Positions 59,523 to 64,000 of a stretch of DNA of 64,000 bases are shown here, piece by piece. Under the pieces are notes generated by a model, which did no database searches, was not told the DNA's origin, and was given only the letters and a program-made list of their open reading frames with translations. Each line of letters opens with the position of its first letter. Position 1 is the stretch's first letter. The DNA is from Acephala macrosclerotiorum (lineage: Eukaryota > Ascomycota > Leotiomycetes > Helotiales > Mollisiaceae), in assembly GCA_014904845.1 (NCBI GenBank), contig MU119330.1, positions 1-64,000 of the forward strand, given 5' to 3'. The translations under genes and the position numbers were made by a program.

Positions 59523-60537
59523 GGGGTGCTATTGATGAGGGAGAATCTCTTCTCGGTTTGGTGGGGTTTCTGTTACATTGGACCGAAGCGGGGCACGTTA
59601 GACGGACTTTTAGATACCTTTTGGTAACGAGAGGTAAATAATGAATGGTTTATTAGAAGGTTGTGATTGGCGCTTTTGTGTTCAAATGTTGTTTGAATTT
59701 GCATTTGCTGTTGGTTTTAAGTTGGTTCTCGATGGATCGCCCTCAATTAGGTTTCCGATGCTGACATCCTGATGACTACGAAGTACAGGGTCAAATAAAT
59801 GTTAAATGACGCCACAGGATTTAACCAATTGGAGGCCAAAAAGAGATATCCTGACCAGGCGATTGGGCAGACCAGTCGGATTTTCGACAGTATTTGGACT
59901 CGCCTAACAATTAAAAGGCCCTGTACTTCGTAGACGAGACCTTGGCTCTTTGTCTGCTAGAACAGGATGCTTCCCCGCCCCGAGGTCCACCTGTGCCCCC
60001 AATTCGATCACGCCATGCCGAGCGGCAAAGCCTCCAAGTGGGGTCAGCTTCGGGTCCCCCACCCTCGAGATGCACAACAGCTGTCACTCGGAACGTCTCC
60101 CAATAATCTGAAGCTCGACGACACCTTGCACACCTACTGTACCTCTTCGCGCCTCTTTTCTGAGATCGGAATCAGTTGAGCCGTCTCTGTTCTAGAAGCG
60201 CATAGCATGCAAGCACGATGCTGCCAAGTATTGATTTTTGCAGATCCATTCGGATGTCTTGGAACTTTGTTATATTTGGTAATATTGCATTACGACCTCG
60301 CATCGCGATCCATGGTAATCCAGTCAACGCTTGTGAGCATTTGGGATCAGATCTCCAAAAGGCAGTTGCCCGATCGTCAGCACCAGGGTGAGAGGCATGA
60401 CCGAGATCACGAGCAAGGAACTCCAGTAATCTGTCAGCCTCGCAAGCTTCTGAAGGACATATAAGTCTCAGTGTATCTTCGATTTCTACATTCGAAGCTT
60501 TCACTGTCAGTCATCCCGGCGGACCCTCTTCTTAGCT
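59523..60537. other. Intergenic region between exporter and oxidase
   Basis: About 1 kb. A 110-codon minus-strand ORF (60172-60504) lacks recognisable motifs and overlaps the expected promoter of the oxidase. No repeat or RNA gene recognised. Confidence 0.45.
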
Positions 60538-62323
60538 ATGTTCAACCTCCTCATACCCTTCCTCTTCAATCAGCTCGCCAATGGCGCTCCTCAATCATAC
60601 ACATCCATAGTCCATTGCCTTTCCGAGTCCAATGTCCCGCAAGACTATCCAGGATCTTCAAACTTCACAGCAGACATCATCCCCTACAACCTCCGCCTAA
60701 ACTACACTCCCATCGCCGTCGCCGTCCCCACCACAGTCGAAGAAGTTCAAGCCGCAGTCCTCTGCGCTTCAAAACTAGGAGTCAAGGTGAATCCAAAGTC
60801 TGGAGGACATAGTTATGCTTCTCATAGTCTTGGGGGTGAAGATGGCCATTTTGTCGTTGATTTGAAGTACTTTACAGATGTGGTTGTGGATGAGGACGAG
60901 GTGGCGACGGTGGGACCGGGGGCTAGGTTGGGTAATGTGGCTTTGAGTTTGTTTGAGCAGGGTGAGAGGGCGATGGCACATGGGATTTGTCCCGGGTGAG
61001 TTGGATTTTGAGAGAGACATGTCAGGGACTTGAGTTTGAGAGTGAGTGCTGATGCTCCCTAGGGTTGGAATAGGAGGTCACGTCCTCCACGGCGGTCAGG
61101 GCTACGGGTCCCACACCTACGGCCTCCTTCTAGATTTCTTGATCGAGGCAGAAATCGTCCTAGCCAACGGCTCCGTGGTGACGACCTCTGAAACTGAGAA
61201 TTCAGATCTGTTCTGGGCCCTCCGCGGAGCAGGAATGTCCTTCGGCATAGTAACCTCCCTCAAATTCCGCACCATCCCCGCCCCCCCTCAAAACGTTTTG
61301 TTCTACTACCCTTACAGCTGGAATCAGAGCCAAGCAAGAGCAGGCTGGGACGCGTGGCAGAGTTATTGTGGTGGTGAGACGGGGCCTGTTATTCCGTTGG
61401 AGATGAATGTTAGGTGGGTGATCGTTAATGATACAGATGGACGACTTCTGTTCTTGTTGGAAGGCGCGTATCACGGCTCCGAAGAGGGCTTTTTGACTGC
61501 TATCCAACCTTTGCTTGATGCTTTGGCGGATATTGGAGGTCTGGAGGCTGATGTGAGGGGCGTTGGGACACATAGTTGTAAGTGTGATGGCGGTGAGACT
61601 TATTGTTAAGGGGAAGAGCTAACTTTTGGTAGTGGGATGGCTAGATGCATTGCTGTATGCGAACAGTAATGGTCTGTTCAGCAACTGGGATAATAACCAG
61701 ACTTTGGAAACTCCTTTGAACTATACTGCACATGCGACGTTTGTAAGTGAGAACTGGAAACACGATGTTGAAAACTTTGGCTAAAGCTCAGAATAGTTTG
61801 CCAAGAGTTTGATGACAAGTAATCTTTCTCCAGCTGGAGTAGATGCATGGATAAATAGATTGTACGCAACTGGTCCGACAAGTCCTACGGTACGTCTTAT
61901 TGCTCTTATGAGCTTTCTTCTCGGTCGATGTGTATGTAAACAAACCTTTACTAACAACTTCAGGGCTGGTACTTCATCATCGCTGCTCAAGGAGGTCCAA
62001 CGTCATATGTTCCCACTGTCCCAGCAGACTCAACATCTTATGCCCATCGCTCTTCAATCTACGAATGGCAACTCGTAGCCCAGACCTCAACGCCGCCTTT
62101 CGACGACGCAGGGATCACGTGGCTCAACCCATTCATCTCCGATATTGAAGCTGCTGAAAGTAATCTTACTCTGGGTATGTATTATAACTATGCAGACCCA
62201 ACTTTGAGTAAGGATGAAGCGCATGAGAGGTATTGGCTGGAGCATTATGGAAGATTGAAGGAGATTAAGGAGGGAGTTGATCCGGGGTTGTTGTTTTTAA
62301 ACCCGCAGACTGTGGGAAATTGA
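60538..62323 (+). CDS. FAD-linked oxidase, BBE type, secreted
   Basis: Five exons (60538-60995, 61063-61577, 61633-61742, 61797-61889, 61964-62323) join in phase to 511 residues. Residues 1-18 form a signal peptide (MFNLLIPFLFNQLANGAP). The FAD-binding PCMH domain has VNPKSGGHSYASHSLGG near residue 83, whose His normally binds FAD covalently. HGICPGVGIGGHVLHGG near 150 has the Cys that forms the second covalent bond in bicovalent enzymes. The BBE domain ends the protein (YYNYADPTLSKDEAHERYW, LLFLNPQTVG). Several sequons (NFT, NQS, NDT, NQT, NYT, NLT) fit secretion. Members oxidise sugars, alcohols or secondary metabolites with O2. Substrate cannot be read from sequence. Confidence 0.92.
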
Positions 62324-63016
62324 TAATCAACACCATCGAGGTTTCCGAGAATAGTAAGAAGAGACAAATTTATACTTTATATCGAATACATCAAGGTTAC
62401 TGGTTTCATGAACTGCTGTGGTGTCACGTGCGCTCGATGCTCCATCTGAATTTCATCGCGCGAAAACCTCTTTCTCCTCTTCAACATCATCAGATCAAGA
62501 CGACATGAATAACACCGCGACAGCATCTCTGGTCGAGGGCTTCGAGGAGCACACGAGATATGCAATGTCATCGATTAATCGATAGTAACTATGCCTTTGC
62601 GATAGGTTTGCTCAAGAATGCCAGTAGTTCTGGGGTGCGCGGATTCAGGAATGTTAGGGCGACGGACACCACAAACATGCACAATTCGAGCAGCACTACA
62701 AGCAAAAGTTCGAAATCTATGGCGATGGTCGGTCGCGCTCGGCGCAGAGTACGATTGTCACACGAGACACCTGAACTTATTAACAAGAAACATTTGTTGA
62801 AAAGGAAGTTTTCCTAATGTATCGAATTTTGTGAGAGCGACAGGAGCTTGGCCTCTTCGCGGCTCTGGAATGTACACTGATCCGGTTGCCAATTCTTCCA
62901 TGCCCCAAGAATGCTACGCGCTATTTGACCCCTTCTCCTACCTCGCCCTTCGTCTTTCCTGTCAACAGTCTGTTTCTTGCGTCGAACTTGATCTTGGAAA
63001 AGCTCTGCTGGACAAC
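62324..63016. other. Intergenic region
   Basis: About 0.7 kb between the oxidase and the last gene. Short ORFs of 60-85 codons occur without motifs. The frame of the next gene is open upstream of its chosen ATG back to about 62831. Confidence 0.45.
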
Positions 63017-64000
63017 ATGGCGGAAGACAGCAAAAAACGTCCCGCCGAGGACAACACGAACACAACTCCTCGAAAGAAGTTGCTCAACCCTTTTACCTGG
63101 TTCTCTCCAAACCTTGGGAAAGACGATGACAATGCTTCGCACGACTCCGACGATTCCGACAGCGATCCCGTCCAGCTAGATCAACGGACGATAGCGAATA
63201 TGATCGATGCAGATTTCGCAGCGCGCCAGGAGAAAGCACTCATCGAAGAGTTAGCAAAGGACCCATGCAAACTGGACTTCCAAATCGACATGGTTCCAAG
63301 CCACCCCGAATGGAAGAAGTGGCACAAGAGATTCAAAGACGAGCTCACCAAAGGGTCGGTCCTCGCAGTTTTAGAGAAAAACTTCACAGACAATCAGAGA
63401 TCTCTCATTGAGCCACCGCTCTATGCTGGCACTGGCGCCACCCTGGAAATACAAAAAGAGAATAAGGATGCATACGATGAAGCTTTAAAGGGAACCTTCA
63501 AGGGCCAGAAGGATAATCTCACCACAAAATTAACCATGCTGCACTTTGGTCTCCCAGTGGGACCCTTGACTTTGAATAATGTTCTCAACGCCGACAAAGA
63601 CGAGTTCGATCTACCAGACGATGACCCGGAACCTCCTCGAGTTCAACGGATCATGTTTGCAGAGAAACCACTGGAGTTTCTCGACAAGTACTACGAACGG
63701 GGTTATGGCTATCCGATGCTTCGTTGTAAGTGTCTCGAACCTGTTTCATTCAAGGATCTATACTGATGATCAGCAGTGACTGGCCGTCGTCAACCTAGAC
63801 CTGCATTGGTTCAGACTAGTGGAGGTCCTGTCAACATGCGCGGAGGTGCTGGGAAAGCCAAAAAGAATGCATCCAACCCTGACAACGAGAATTCATATTT
63901 TCTATACAGCCACTACGATAAGGGGCGACAAATCGTGGAGACGAAGAAAGAAAAGGGTCATCCAGTCGTTATCCGAGAAGAATTCGGGGATGCAGCACAG
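63017..64000 (+). CDS. Unrecognised protein, incomplete at the window edge
   Basis: Exon 1 (63017-63725) joins exon 2 (from 63777, GTAAGT...CAGCAG; an acceptor three bases earlier is equally possible) in phase, and the frame is still open at the last base. At least 311 residues are visible. The N-terminus is rich in Lys, Asp and Ser (KKRPAEDNTNTTPRKK, DDDNASHDSDDSDSD), resembling a nuclear protein. Then follow HPEWKKWHKRFKDELTKGS, MLHFGLPVGPLTL and LEFLDKYYERGYGYPML. The second exon contains PVNMRGGAGKAKKNAS. No family is recognised and no function is claimed. ATG 63017 is chosen over upstream codons because the polar leader begins there; an earlier start is possible. Confidence 0.7.

Noticed and set aside
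60172..60504. 110-codon minus-strand ORF before the oxidase gene
   Set aside because: No motif, and it overlaps the presumed promoter of the plus-strand oxidase.
61633..61889. Possible frameshift between exons 3 and 4 of the BBE-type oxidase
   Set aside because: Checking the bases at the splice donor showed TTT followed by GTAAGT, so the exons join in phase and the gene is intact.
1..64000. tRNA, rRNA or CRISPR arrays
   Set aside because: No cloverleaf with conserved loop sequences, no ribosomal core sequence and no spaced direct repeats of CRISPR type were seen by eye. CRISPR is not expected in a fungus.

Overview
The window is nuclear DNA of a filamentous ascomycete (Pezizomycotina; Leotiomycetes is a weak guess). 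The evidence is short GT-AG introns of about 45-140 bases, an IKS1-type kinase, COX10, HET-domain, NACHT-ankyrin, Clr5 and 2EXR genes, and DNA bearing the C-to-T / G-to-A scars of repeat-induced point mutation (RIP).

1-13.8 kb is an extremely AT-rich, gene-free block. It resolves into nested LTR retrotransposons. An outer element (16-12322, 208-base LTRs, 5-base target duplication) is interrupted by an inner element (5674-11634, 229-base LTRs, 5-base target duplication). The inner element carries a solo LTR (9778-9973) of the outer family. A much less mutated solo LTR of that family lies at 47731-47924.

13.8-19.1 kb is an array of four 2EXR-domain paralogues, two intact and two broken, plus a small broken gene of unknown function. 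19.6-25.3 kb holds two ordinary genes: an IKS1-like protein kinase and a secreted purine nucleoside permease (NUP) family protein.

26.7-47.2 kb is an accessory island rich in self/non-self-recognition and cell-death families: HET (broken by one stop), two tandem caspase-like genes (broken), HET (intact), Clr5 with a kinase-like tail (broken), NACHT-ankyrin (broken) and HET (broken). Stops at Gln, Arg or Trp codons, a Tc1/mariner insertion, a solo LTR, two short inverted-repeat elements and an AT-rich insertion account for most of the damage. Only the HET gene at 33322-35796 looks able to make its whole protein.

47.9-64 kb returns to ordinary gene-rich DNA: a doubtful hypothetical ORF, an MFS sugar porter, a SANT/Myb-like protein, COX10 (mitochondrial heme O synthase), a DHA1-type MFS exporter next to a secreted FAD-linked (BBE-type) oxidase, and the start of an unrecognised gene running off the right edge.

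No tRNA, rRNA or CRISPR array was recognised. All assignments come from reading the sequence and remembered family motifs; no searches were run.
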